From assembly GCA_001898835.1 (NCBI GenBank), contig MKVM01000003.1, positions 661,852 to 725,851 on the forward strand: DNA of 64,000 nucleotides, written 5' to 3'. How positions within the stretch are numbered: the stretch's first letter is position 1; every line of letters begins with the position of its first letter. The translations under genes were made by a program, and so were the position numbers. The notes below the pieces were generated by a model. It saw only the letters and a list, made by a program, of their open reading frames with translations. It ran no database searches and was not told where the DNA came from. Origin of the DNA: Micrococcales bacterium 72-143. GTDB taxonomy: Bacteria > Actinomycetota > Actinomycetes > Actinomycetales > Microbacteriaceae. Below are positions 48,301 to 50,830 of the stretch, in pieces.

Positions 48301-50736
48301 GTCATCGGCACCCACCTGACGATGACGGCGAACGGCACGATCGGCGCGGCATCCGACCACCTCGAGATCCGCTCGTCGAACGCGGCGCGCGGCTGGGTCG
48401 TGGCTCGGGCACCGCACGGCATCTACCTCGACCAGACCACGGGCGACCTCGTGCTGCGCACCGTCACGGCGACCAGCTCGGGGATCGCGACCGGCGACGT
48501 GTCGCTCACCGCGCTCGACGGCTCGATCGTCAACGAGGTGAACGATGCGACCGCGCGCGTGGTCGGCGTCTCCATCGACCTGTTCGCGACGGGCGGTCAC
48601 ATCGGCAGCGCGGACGGCTCCGCCGACATCCGCATCGACACGGCCGTCGCCGGGCGCCTCGTCGCCGAGGGCGAGGACGGCGTGCACGTGACCGAGACGA
48701 GCGGCCCGCTGACCCTGCTGCTCGCCGCTTCGTCCGCGGGCAAGGTGCGCATCACCGTGCCGTACGCGGCGGGCCGCACGGACGCCGACCTGATCCTGCA
48801 GGCCACGGGCGACACGGTCGACGGCTCCCGCACGATCGCCGTGGGCGGGGCGGACGCCGCGGGCACCGTGGAGCTGCGCGCCGGGAACGACGTGCTCGCG
48901 CCGCTCGGCACCCGCATCCGAGGCGACCGCGTGACGGTGCGCACCGCATACGGGCAGAACCCGCTCGCCCCGGTCGGCACGACCGCGTACTTCGGCGGCG
49001 AGCTCACCGCGACCGGCGCCGTGCCCTACATCCAGGTCTTCGGCGGCAACGCGCGCGACGAGGTGACGTTCTTCGAGACGGTGATCGACGGGCACACGAC
49101 GGTCTACGGCGGGGCCGCCGCGGCGACCTCCGGGAACGACGGCGACGACCTCGTCACGCTCACCCGCATCACGATCGTCCCCGGGGTGCACGCGGGCGAC
49201 GGCGGCGACGACTTCGACGGTCTCGACGTGCCGAACTCCCTGCGGGTCGACGGGCAGAACGGTTCCAACCACGTCGAGGTGACCCTGTGGGGCATCGACG
49301 ACCCCGACCACCACGAGACGCGCATCGAGGTCGTCGGCACGGGAACCGACCCGCTCGCGATCAACACGCTGACCGTCAACGCCTCGGACGGGAACGACGT
49401 CGTGCTGCTGCGCGCCGTGACGCAGCTCGCCGGGCTGCCCGCGCGGCGTCCCGCGGTCGTCGCCGTCGCGAGCGGCGACAGCACGGTCGAGCGCGTCGCC
49501 TACGACCGCAGCGTGAACGGCAAGCTCACGGTCAACGGCCTGGACGGCGACGACCGCTTCGTGCTCGACGACACGAGCGCGCCCGCCACCATCAACGGCG
49601 GCGACGGCGACGACACCTTCCTCGTCGGCCAGTTCTACCTGAACCCGCGCACGGCGCCCTACGTCGACGCGCTCGACGCATTCGCGACGACCCTCACCGA
49701 CCTGGGTTACCTCAGCAACGGCGTGAGCCGCCCGGCTGTGCTCTACGGTCAGGCGGGCAACGACCGCTTCGTCGTGAGCTCCAACCTCGCTGAGCTCCGC
49801 CTCGAGGCGGGCACGGGCGACGACGAGTTCGTGTTCATCACGAGCACCGTCACCGACACGAGCGGCCCGGACCCCGTGACGGCCCCCGTCGGCCAGGGCT
49901 TCGTCTCGATCGACGCGGGCACCGGGCACTCGACGATCGTCGTGGAGGCGAGCGATCCGACCGCCGTGAACGTCGCCCCGGTGCTGCAGGACGTGCTGTG
50001 GTGGACCGTGAGCGGCCTCGGCCTCGCGCTCGACCTCTACGGCTTCGCGGAGTACCCGGCGATCGCCCTGCCGCAGCCGGTCGCGCAGCCCTACGGGCTG
50101 CCGGGAGAGACGGATGTGCGCCTGATGTTCCGTGCGCTCGCGGCCGACATCACGCCCCCCTACGTGTTCCTCGGCCGCGGTGGCGACGGGCTCGTCATCA
50201 TCACCGAGACCGGTGGCTGGACGAACGTCTCGCCGGCGGGGCCGCTCACCGACTCCTACACCGTGCGCCTCTCGCGCGCCGCGACGGCGACCGTCTACAT
50301 CACCTTCACCTCCGCCTACGGCGCGGGCACCCCGTTCGCCGAGTTCTCCATCGACGGCGGCCTCACCTGGGTGCTGCGTGCGGTGCTCGCCATCGCGGCG
50401 GGCGACACCTCGGCGCACACCGTGCTCGTGCGGTGGGCCGGCGCGGTCAACACGCTCGCCGACCTCCCGCCGGGGGCGAGCGTCGTGACCATCAGCCACA
50501 CGGTCGCGAGTGCGGATGCCGACTTCGACGGCACCGACGTGCGGAACGTCTACGTCAACCTCTTCAAGGATGCCTTCCTCGAGCCGACCGGCGGTGAGCC
50601 GGGCGGGCCGGGCGACCCCGGTGACCACCTCGCGCCGACGGGAGCATCGCCGCTGCAGCTCGCGCTCGTGGCGCTCCTCACGCTGCTCCTCGGCGCCGGA
50701 TCGCTGCTCCTCGCGCGCCGTCGTCGCCTCTCCTGA
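21334..50736 (+). CDS. giant repetitive cell-wall-anchored surface protein (9800 residues)
   Basis: One open frame of 29.4 kb, roughly 0.9 MDa by estimate. In order it shows: a signal peptide (hydrophobic core about residues 40-60, cleavage near 65); a Pro/Ser-rich spacer; a collagen-like Gly-X-Y stalk (181-240); a second spacer; an array of about eleven 370-435-residue Ala/Val/Gly/Thr-rich repeats (about 850-5170); shorter 75-100-residue repeats of the same beta character (about 5170-7690); modules of the form HGF-GxxVxY-GGLxxGxxYxV; a His-rich tandem duplication; an RTX-like GGDGDD segment (about 9237-9500); and LAPTG (9766-9770), a hydrophobic helix and ARRRR. LAPTG fits sortase E. The role is probably adhesion or a wall layer, by analogy with large beta-repeat proteins. 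ATG 21406 (residue 25) is an alternative start; neither has a clear Shine-Dalgarno sequence. Confidence 0.86.
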   Translation: MSRSADASAFQSPVRRPRSVRAPQMSPDAVSHGASERRAFAALAALVAAVVAVATMTGASAPAAAAVVVEAEPTSVGLPLGPVAPRIPVVVAPAVPEAPAVETPAPAPEPAPAPRTRVVVVTTTPAPNPNPGGTSNCVLQVTGGDGGSGSSTSSSSSTSRTLVCGPGTVGPTTVGSSTGTGGTGGTGNTGGAGNAGGTGNTGGTGNTGGTGNTGGTGNTGGTGNTGGTGNTGGTGDTGAPTTPGGTTDPAGGTDDSDDPAAAAPDYSLLSLGAPVAFADDPADTGSPDASAPDASAAPEPLADGQPSTFVTLDAPAAEDDDPPAPAPLSVGSAGANVSITVSGDQLVVTVDGTTTSTPLAEIASLSVTGGVISIGEGVLAALAGVGAPLAVTGSGTSSLTVHGASVGWTLGASGSGSVTIGATSFGYTGIATVQVVGADATLTRSGSSAAITWTVDTAGGGEVAGIRFSGFAHLVGAASDDDAFVVDVAAGGSVATVDGGTGGHDSLELRAAGGRVVSVPSGADQGTLSGDAVSVAYDNLEPLAVSGTPAQVAVTTTTDGDQLEVSQDSGTHEITVRSTIGSMETVVLVVPTEVFEILASAPNVTVTVIGDLFLPGVTFRIVAAHILVGASVIDTTGTGTPGDIELTAGTAHDADASVALSGSTLRGGAITLSATATATPAPAATITSSAQASTVLTDTTLAATGDVTVSAALLATIAASDTPGAGGTDDTDAALASATVTTSATALLTGTTAVTATGVLTVRAHNTTNVAVTADASAATAGGAIATADITASSSARIASSSGITAASVAVDADTTVDARVTAIASAGGATANDASPDSTTGGAAQTPGGTLTVAGAIANLALTQRSSATIAPAGTAGIVAPAGVSVTAASRGGSVSSADGSPVAAGSTGVGVAVAVNRSDVATEATVTGGRYTASALTVRAVTAPTVSGAANDYAATAVSGASSGSGSATAAVAVAGAVAVSLATLATLAAITGDVVLLAPDAEVAIAARAATKVRAAASPKAAVAGQTAGVGASVALGELTGTTTAELADGAGLAGAHGLSITADAAMASETTAAGGATGTGVSVAGATAIGVSALATTARIGTGAPLTVTGDVSVTADQRAPVTTTATGAAESGDAAVGLALALAFVDHTVRATVLRDVTAGGVIVIRVTGATGATTTAEASAGGAPAEGAADQQGAGSSLADARQYASSQGTGGSTLPATPSPSTPAGTVSVAAAIAVTLLTSVADASVAGVHLAAPAVTLEARHHDLAESTATGQPADRGPPGVTIGAGIAITDADVVITASTGSGTTIDADALTLVAGVDSSTATGDPATAHRFAATSVAGAGSGGTLGLAGSLALAIVHLATTASAGGAIDLDLDGDGVAGSLAVIAVSRAVTVADAKAAKGAGGSTVGLGASVAVASVAHRTIAELAPTAQFAATSLAGGAIAVSADTSDTTTSRAAGAAAGTGVAVAGYAATTVSTVVTTARIAAGAALATGASVTVAATQSATAAAIADGSTAGGTAAIGAGLALVLAGHDVVATVARPVSAASATLSAAGTSTTTASATASTAGAEPTTGGAGGAGDGVDQQLSGQAGHASSLGGGAAPALPSASTSSGGVDVAAAVALVVAAVSVTAGPSGAGTLATTGALAISATSTTTASSTADGSATAPGGASVGAAVALTDLDLTTAATAGSGTVGSLTVTADATTTLGATSTAGASGGSISVAGSVALLLAELTTTAELGGVLVLAGGTGDVEVRAGSTTTATATAGSSDGVAGSSVGIGGSAAVAVVDDLTAARILDGAALTGARAVTIAAAGTGSVAVVARMGATGGGVAVTPAVATARVTQTTLARLGSGATLVASGAVAVTASQDATVSATAGATASGGQVGVGLALGLVLADLDVTAALARSLAAAGDVTLSATGLADLDASGTASTAGADGETSSGPDGKGAAGDGVDAAVAKERTHADGLSTSGAPGATPSASTSQGGVSIAAAVGVVVARVQAQALLEPGVVTIGGVAVTIASALQTDAASVADGSTTAPGAAGIGAAVALTKLDAVNRAILPAGVTVTADSLRVAATVAADGADTVSQLGASASAGAGAGKVSIAGSVGIAIVDSATTARVDGAVVLTGALTVVAAGSLTTTVTALPAVDGVSGESVGVGASAAIAIVTDAVSASIASGATAQAGAVEVTATSDSTAKATARIGASGGSVSVAPAVATTLHTARTSATIGAGALLGAASLSLTATQTATAEATATAGAAAGNAAIGVALGLAIGDHEVTASLARTVRATGAVAIAATGSSHVTGSATASSGGADTGSGGSTVDGQIAQEKDHAAGLAGPGASNPDAPSASTSKGAVGAAAAVGVALSTATVTAVILAGGRVEAASLTLVASGEADAASAGTGSAAGGSSVAIGAGVAVTLATTRATAELAGSARAGSITVEATSPAGSELAAHATAGAAGGVSIAGSVAIAVVDRVTRARLSGSAETTGAGELRISASSEAAVEATAVPADSGAAGTGAVGVGAAFALVILDESTLAELANGATATLTGALTLDAAATTAAATTATMGAAGSVGLAPAAAVTLSTVEARARIGTGAVLAIPGAVTVRARTTAGSAATADAAATGSTAAVGLALGLASGTHAARTELARSLAGAGAVVFQATAVSDVTASGTASAGGGEEAADADTEVAGKKGVDKEIAAERGHADDVAGAQGVAGSGASETPGAETSEGPVSAAAAVGVALSTVTAEALFTGSVSIVTTGAVTLDTAVNADAAATGDGSSTGGSASIGAGLGLVLARTVNRAVVPVGLAVTASGLTLRAGVADVGGDTTSTVTARSVAGAAGDVSFAGSLAIALVDHTTTAALESSVTLAGGDLVLDTDAAVAATATALPAGDGSVGGSVGIGAAVALVVLDVATESVLRGGVGVTGARDIALAADTTSSGSASARIGASGGVAVAPAVGIVLSTVTTRATIGTGGALAPGRDLSLAATQHATATAAGGASATSSGSAAVGIALGLVLATHEAAATLQRVVNAGRDLSLAATSISSASATGSASAGGAPAEGDPGAPDTTTPVDGKTGVDKQVAGQRGFADGVAGHNGMQTSGAAEPPSAATSDAPIAVAAAVGVVVSTVTARTVIDTMVPTLSAGGTVRLTTRAAADAASTADGSSTSPDGSASIGAGVALTLSELRNLAVVPATVVITAHGLEARAELAPDGGDDASTVAATASSGAAGKVSVAGSAAIALIDHQTVARVLGTLDLRGGDLLLSASSALVATVKALPVGAGSTASGSVGVGISFAFALVDDATTAEIGDGVAVTGARDVTLEATAASATSAEARMGAAGGGVTVTPAVALVLSNVSAVARVGAGALALGGSLRVASALHASASTTAGAEATGASSAAVGIGLGLTIATHSSLATLARNVVAGAALTLSATAVSAVSATGAASASGAPAETPADTSDADNDGKTGVDETVGAQRDHADTVAADRHLSGSGSTATPSAETSGGSVAVAAAVGIALSTVTARTDITSAVTSIEAGTAVTLASALNADVASAADGSATDGASAAIGAGVALSYAKHRNEAIVPATLTVRAHDLVVSATVAVDGADDTATITAAASSGAAGGVSVAGSVALVIVDQLTRAAVEGTVIASGGDVAITAASKVAATATALPVGAGSTSTGSVGIGVSFAFILLDDEVIAEVGDGVSITGARDLLLDASTRSSATAEARMGAEAPGSSGGSGGSGGSGSGSGRSSSGVAVVPAVALVLSNVTTTARVGTASGAPFAVARDLVIRATQHASATATGGATATAGSVAVGIGLGLTIAPHGATATLARNASAGRDIRLLATAISSASATGQASAAGAPEEETQDSDADGKGRKGVDKSVGSQRDYADSAATKNGVKGSGSAATPNAETSGGAVAIAAAVGVVISTVTVEAGVTSDVTLLDAGRTVELASAANADAASAADGSATDGGNAAIGAGVALTLAKVSNRAVIPAWLLVTATNLVLSATVAADAADHTATATAASTAGAAGGFSVAGSVAIVIVDQDAVAAVYGTVALNGGDLTATAASDLAVTVTALPAADGVSGKSVGIGVAFGLALVTDDVHALLADGVSVTGARDVTLAASAVVVSSVEARMGAAATNTSSSGGTGGTGGTGGSGSSGGVAVTPAIAIVISNITTDARIGLAAVDGAGAPVPLELTGSLTLTATQDATAGTTAGAKASASSAAIGVGLGLTIANHGALAELAREVDAGADITLRASSRSVATAAGEASASGNAPKGDEDNEDAKERTGVDKEVGTQRDYADTASTKYGAAGSGTAKSPNAKTSDGGVSIAAAIGIVISTVVVTSRVTTDVTLLTAGGTVTLASSANTDATSAADSSATQPASSGSGSGGGSGGTGGSGGSGSSSVAVGAAVALTISNVTNRSEVPAWLTVRAHALVVSATVTIVGTDDTSTVGAASASGAAASVSVAGSVAIAIVNQESYAGISGIVELTGGDATVTAASRLVSTVAALPVGRGAVTTGGSVGVGVSFALNLVLDETTAAIEADAVLTGAHNLTMSASARVDASTEARMGAAIVSSGSGSGGTGGTGGSGGSGGSGSSGGAAVAPSIAVTSSDVKTTVRIASLTGANLIELTGSLSAVATQRASVVTKATAEATGGSSASVGVSLALTLADHAVLARTDRNVTAGGGIEFGAVGSSHSESSAEASASGAKGKADNAGETAPSSQGTVGDKLGTQRTFANSTSASNGGKGVRNSSTNPGAKSSDGEVTVAAAIALTIADVSAIAELPDELTLTAGGAVVLRASQNADAISTADGTAVHATSAGIGAAVAINVLDLVNRAGLGQNTTVVANGFTASATMTDVDGDRVHTVTSTSESGAGSTDVAVAGSFALNVVTAQTQAVIPSTAVVDAGTGDVVLRAENLRADTATAKADAALAKSGKTGVGASVAINPVLDNVTRAEIEDGAVITGGHDVTIEAISADTVTTTVKAGSAGSSAAVSPAVGITIVQHTTIARIGSSAATWTVGGSIVVRARHDGSTTTTGDAKAVGDGVAVGAIIAVNVVDISTTAETLRSLSASGSITLAAHTATVAVAEAEASAQGKAIAGATESNSDEQAQNQVDNTPSTQGKGITLPSSSTQVNNGNSTANTQGGKKSDGVGLGAAVTVNWVTIDTLARIPADLTITAGGSVGVLAENGVSATAKATGTALKLPSGGGNSPNIGAAVALNYVDVVDRGMIGDRVVIHAGDTVSVTANTPSGLRNDFIAWGIAAAGGSGAGVAGSVAVQVLLLRNEATIGQDVAITTDGGVLLSASNPMGLQSVAASGALSTSSAGVGAGIVVNVIDTDTIARIGSTTSHPVTIDARGAISLSAISGIVALAVDPILGFAIPDVTAVALGGAASGSSAAVGGALIVDVVSITTRAELGDGASINQTVGSLPGQSLSLVAHDDTEFVELAGAIGLSAGSAGVGFALLVDVFNKDVRAVIGSNVRATVGGSVLVEAIARESFTMLAAGAAAASSAGVTGSFVVLIVNQGADSGTRAQILGGQATPSIVEAGGNMTLTAQDDVRDSLLFAGGVAAGGTAGVGVSTVVLVRTGKVDAGIAEYDRVVAKGSSGLSITATQSEDFEAIAVAGAAGGTAGVAGSATVAVHDNTTHAHIDRGVVVNGDNLGAMATQGVAVRASDRTTSLGAAGQLALGGTAGVGAGADVQVITKDTRAWIAPGAAVAANGNVTVDADSFEKLTSISAGGSGGGTVGVAVNAAVSVIDVTTRATVGEECAAANATASGCASSRTTVYAGGSVRIAANDALELDIIAGSLAVGGVAGVGAAAAVPVITKETVAFIGDNSIVRGLGQLGSGIRVSTGGFLVDPVDTRFTPQSAVQSDNQTIQLGYTHGLRDGQTVVYDAGGGTAIGGLTSGDSYVVHVVSPTAVRLSPVGGGAIITLVKGAATGQSHRLVDGRAAGLPASESPYFDPKAAGAVSGTTITLPYTLTPALQSGDSVIYSSGGGAPIGGLVDGGSYYVKVTGSGIQLTTQKCLTESSVPAGCTGTFIALDAAVSSGRGHSIVKQGAQPSPDPAATSGVRTVTPDADDDFVGVAVTATSSDDIAGVGVSAAISGTAGVGVGGSVNVVTNRTLAFVGRIAQVTAGSAGHPASVIVAAGHELSMLMVSAVAAGGTAGVGVSATVGVVDLDTDAELRQGAVVTSTADTVVAAHGRESMVAVAATASGGFVGVAGAVTVIVLDVHTHATLQRVTVDAGGSVVVDASDDTSIVVVAGGAAGGFVGVGIGVGVTSATKDTQAFVAAGAVIDADGAADPVGGILTGGFGGSAFGDFGLRPGFAGVAVQARSTQDVFGLTVALGAGAVGVAGAVTTTLLTVTTRAVVDSSASAPTRINLSSTPGAAQSVSITAANASRTLTVAGGIAAGAVGVSGGVDVGILAVSTQAYVGPSASIRVARDFSLSALASASITSFGLSVAGGAVGVAGAVSVWTFGTEAQDGYGDGNSNASALSPDGNDVRDDADATASGQGSHGYTSILQGAGSNTGSKADSHVGSAVGSANGGVAASTPGASLVGAAFSASDLPRGTSATIAADVVIVAGRDVAVRAEEANDYLGVAGAAAVGAGALGGSVAIANLRSNVDAGVSARVSITAGGNVAVAAVTTERTTGMAFAGAAGGVTLSGQFLVLNSDAVQTAHIDDTAVIPHAGGVVSADATADRRIEALGVGVGVGGVAIGAAVVITSPTGDTTARIGKVSIGAAGASGGLRVAASSTIDVPVRVYAVNAGLVGGVTAAGGVAPISGRTSATFDGTAILTGGATISATGRHTASVFMISVATGAYSAGASYATATISRDTVATLTANAIITAAGAVAVRANTRNAAQVSTNGGNLSGMGFSVMTPTATVSGATDALALGRIRGSGSVAVSATGQNRAVADAVLVAVSILGGGAGLQVTATVTQTARILARLASAETVVSSGGVLVSAAEATDGAGESIASAKARAGSGGGVSGAGFVADALFSAPVTAELQGTVVAGTGDTGATASSHRSAISSLFAVGVSGLGVSVSRARALILATAATTARVWNGTVTTGGAVVATAVSTQTADVDTDTIAIALGGASVTLPTARISAATTASLENPTTSVGGRFEATSHNHATVDANFVSITGVGFSDAGAVAVVDASAKTEATVLLAGQRFDAGAGDVTMTIGADNLVHASVDQGSGGGLNVNLLTTTATLDALTRGYIAAGTAVSRGFSLVNTTTSLVEADVTLLSIAFASGSGLKATAVQTGNADTIAEVAIGGGGLTASGTVVVSADATNTVHSALTTQGGSVIRGESTIVTSEGRSATRATFDGSVLDSTGATVSADADNTATADLTKRGGSLAEVAHVQAGAQLYAEAETAARFGTGALVVRSGGDVLVSAEARNTTNVTTDSLAAGLVGVGAGQPTSQIDNPTTAEFQGRLSGGATVGIRAVAANTATIRGGGLAAGLVGVSTLQPLAKISSTAKVTATLAAAARISSPLAAVSIRAESRNTATARAGAVGAGFVGVDAADPKARIENLTAAYVWGDIRGAADTVPGAKSLEVVVAGIDLATATLSSTGGGVVRAGTGSARAEVDSDVTLELGRAAAGSVPAGVIVVDGAITLTANQTPGAVSATESEGGGAVNVDTNSASVSNTPDLRLEILDGTKVTATGSIALTTGYNVNAPAVPDPSRYFQGVDAGTDRITLTAKHGFSTGMTVTYTSGGGAVTGGLAEGLAANVIVVDEYTIMLGSEFEGAQVDAGTNVIRFGRTYSYTDGTGAHTVFTPLPHGFTEGQRVVYRANGASIPGLVDGRAYLVHVVDDTGIQLFDPNAPMTPLVLIVAHIDDTADPDDPDDPVDTIGASNSYTDGQIVIYHAPAPAASFQGGYVDLQVDAGGNLVRNGTNFVTENNDTIYLGAHGFATGTEIVYSSGTAAPIPGLVNGAHYWVIRVDANRIRLADSYCRAMGAAGGAVCIVGYNDWDELVGYNDWDETVGTDGNGVPIVVHHHDPIYVHHHDPIYETVTALPISASVGDAEHKLFRMDQRPIDGLVDGGQYYVINASADSFQVSATKGGPAIDISVAGRWILDLIGSFVSGPVDLDAGTGTGRLVLDLGAFGSSAEKLTPIGASEPVPAGSYTTSATVRSSGGGAVNVGKARTSSYVDADIDIIIGAGARITSGADEAITDTGSFTITTDAYGDSQALSTNGGGGLVSVGNARAESTVYVDTVITIKTGAVLTSGWDLVIRPVTRGNVTGTASSSQGGLGAGVSAEANGVVDLQTTVDVDGSLIAEHLLTIAGYAQPNGSLDARANGAGLGADTSGNDCGNSCRLYAHAQVDIDVAGSTTVLQGDELRIIAVMGTDAAGNRGKLTSYAYSKAKALGADSDATARIDIDGGANIVFHSGVRLTGWESILIAAETRDLEANATSSANCSCGGGDTDSTARVSTSTTSKVTAEPSVLVQTYRLDVESTYIQGGRDVHAPADEAFIDGGSQSATAPTTGNRPIVWEADVVLHAADPQLVIDANGKILKSYNVVARHTSGGTVYAVGDHVDAGTVYVDQIVNLGGAIANFRINATGIGGDRNLTGTRGTFQLQPTFDFVHVYNWSDRSIRLSGIDVVNLVNLAATVSEWAYNEATVFRYTIRKADFVRTHVRVVNYPAGGASNDIVLAGEIYNPIGDVLVDNGNGDIVSQNPGALDIVANDVTLSARSGSVGVLGSTPANRVGIAVRLIEYRSGATGAELMHPIAISLEAAHDLVVDLQAYRRSTQTGALTWTIGRIVAGGTVDIAVLDSAVSTTAAAFLGHEIQDDVYDAPGASYGGLLSPPNGPSGRYSVYFFSGSYGAPLDQLPGGGGYSFDDAVLIAFDTDPAHAVATASAYVFTDVRAGEVISIHHDSTATVITLTVTSDVDADLPNPYVTGAWWSQSNGSGRIDLFTNGWIREHETTGDMLVGTIESTGDDVTLLADDALASIVDATGDADADVIGTHLTMTANGTIGAASDHLEIRSSNAARGWVVARAPHGIYLDQTTGDLVLRTVTATSSGIATGDVSLTALDGSIVNEVNDATARVVGVSIDLFATGGHIGSADGSADIRIDTAVAGRLVAEGEDGVHVTETSGPLTLLLAASSAGKVRITVPYAAGRTDADLILQATGDTVDGSRTIAVGGADAAGTVELRAGNDVLAPLGTRIRGDRVTVRTAYGQNPLAPVGTTAYFGGELTATGAVPYIQVFGGNARDEVTFFETVIDGHTTVYGGAAAATSGNDGDDLVTLTRITIVPGVHAGDGGDDFDGLDVPNSLRVDGQNGSNHVEVTLWGIDDPDHHETRIEVVGTGTDPLAINTLTVNASDGNDVVLLRAVTQLAGLPARRPAVVAVASGDSTVERVAYDRSVNGKLTVNGLDGDDRFVLDDTSAPATINGGDGDDTFLVGQFYLNPRTAPYVDALDAFATTLTDLGYLSNGVSRPAVLYGQAGNDRFVVSSNLAELRLEAGTGDDEFVFITSTVTDTSGPDPVTAPVGQGFVSIDAGTGHSTIVVEASDPTAVNVAPVLQDVLWWTVSGLGLALDLYGFAEYPAIALPQPVAQPYGLPGETDVRLMFRALAADITPPYVFLGRGGDGLVIITETGGWTNVSPAGPLTDSYTVRLSRAATATVYITFTSAYGAGTPFAEFSIDGGLTWVLRAVLAIAAGDTSAHTVLVRWAGAVNTLADLPPGASVVTISHTVASADADFDGTDVRNVYVNLFKDAFLEPTGGEPGGPGDPGDHLAPTGASPLQLALVALLTLLLGAGSLLLARRRRLS
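21874..22053 (+). repeat. collagen-like Gly-X-Y stalk with 18-bp tandem DNA repeats
   Basis: Twenty consecutive Gly-X-Y triplets, mostly alternating GGT and GNT, encoded by 18-base units. Several central units are identical at every base, which suggests recent expansion by slippage. No proline occurs until the last triplet, so if it forms a triple helix it does so without hydroxyproline, as in bacterial collagen-like proteins. Confidence 0.85.
23880..36830 (+). repeat. array of about eleven long protein repeats
   Basis: Each unit begins with an AAAVGVALSTV-like strand, passes through ADGSAT, VSVAGSVAI, TALPVGAGS, EARMGA, TPAVA and VGIGLGL motifs, and ends with a charged linker of the form GVDK-V-QR-AD. 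Linkers start near 24914, 26095, 27202, 28309, 29418, 30577, 31741, 32968, 34206, 35518 and 36688, giving spacings of about 1.11 to 1.31 kb. Units in the second half (30.5-35.5 kb) look most alike. Confidence 0.85.
36831..44400 (+). repeat. shorter degenerate beta repeats of the giant protein
   Basis: After the last linker, the unit shortens to roughly 75-100 residues built around A-G-V-G/A-G-V-A turns, a T-x-A-x-I strand and a G-x-V-x-V-x-A strand (for example GGTAGVGVSTVVLV). Two HGF/GGL modules interrupt it at 38.98-39.54 kb. Past about 42.6 kb the repeat changes again to a form containing SIxNxTTA-like strands. Boundaries are approximate. Confidence 0.65.
45289..45426 (+). repeat. tandem peptide duplications, including a His-rich pair
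   Basis: VGYNDWDE occurs twice with a 27-base period (from 45289 and 45316), and VHHHDPIY occurs twice with a 24-base period (45376-45423). The copies are nearly identical in DNA. Six histidines and four aspartates in this stretch could bind metal. Confidence 0.85.
49041..49830 (+). repeat. RTX-like Asp/Gly-rich segment
   Basis: Imperfect GGxGxD-type turns recur (GNDGDDLVTL, GDGGDDFDGL, GGDGDDTFLVG, GQAGNDRFVV, GTGDDEFVF), each followed by a hydrophobic strand, as in calcium-binding beta-rolls. The spacing is irregular, so this is a loose RTX-like region and not a tight nonapeptide array. Confidence 0.65.
50629..50730 (+). other. LAPTG cell-wall sorting signal
   Basis: LAPTG at residues 9766-9770 is followed by a roughly 20-residue hydrophobic helix and RRRR, the classic tripartite sorting signal. 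LAXTG is the pattern recognised by class E sortases of high-GC Gram-positives. No sortase gene lies in the window. Confidence 0.85.
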
Positions 50737-50792
50737 CGGCCGAGGCACCGCATCCGAGATGCCCCGTGCATTTCGGCGCCCGCCGCGCTAAA

Positions 50793-50813
50793 CTTGAGTC
50801 ACCACAACTCAAG
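50793..50813. promoter_or_regulatory. perfect HAIR element with overlapping -10 upstream of clpB
   Basis: CTTGAGT-N7-ACTCAAG is an exact match to the HspR operator. TAAACT (50789-50794) overlaps its first two bases, the same geometry as at dnaK, and is the likely -10; no good -35 is visible. It lies 17 bases before the clpB ATG and 56 bases after the stop of the giant gene. Confidence 0.93.
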
Positions 50814-50830
50814 TCTTATTCCGGAGAATC

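Noticed and set aside
21334-50736. Modular polyketide or peptide synthetase as explanation for the giant gene
   Set aside because: No ketosynthase, adenylation, carrier or condensation motifs; the protein is exported and made of beta repeats.
34849-50748. Second very long minus-strand open frame opposite the giant gene
   Set aside because: Same composition artefact; no recognisable motifs, while the sense strand has signal peptide, repeats and sorting signal.
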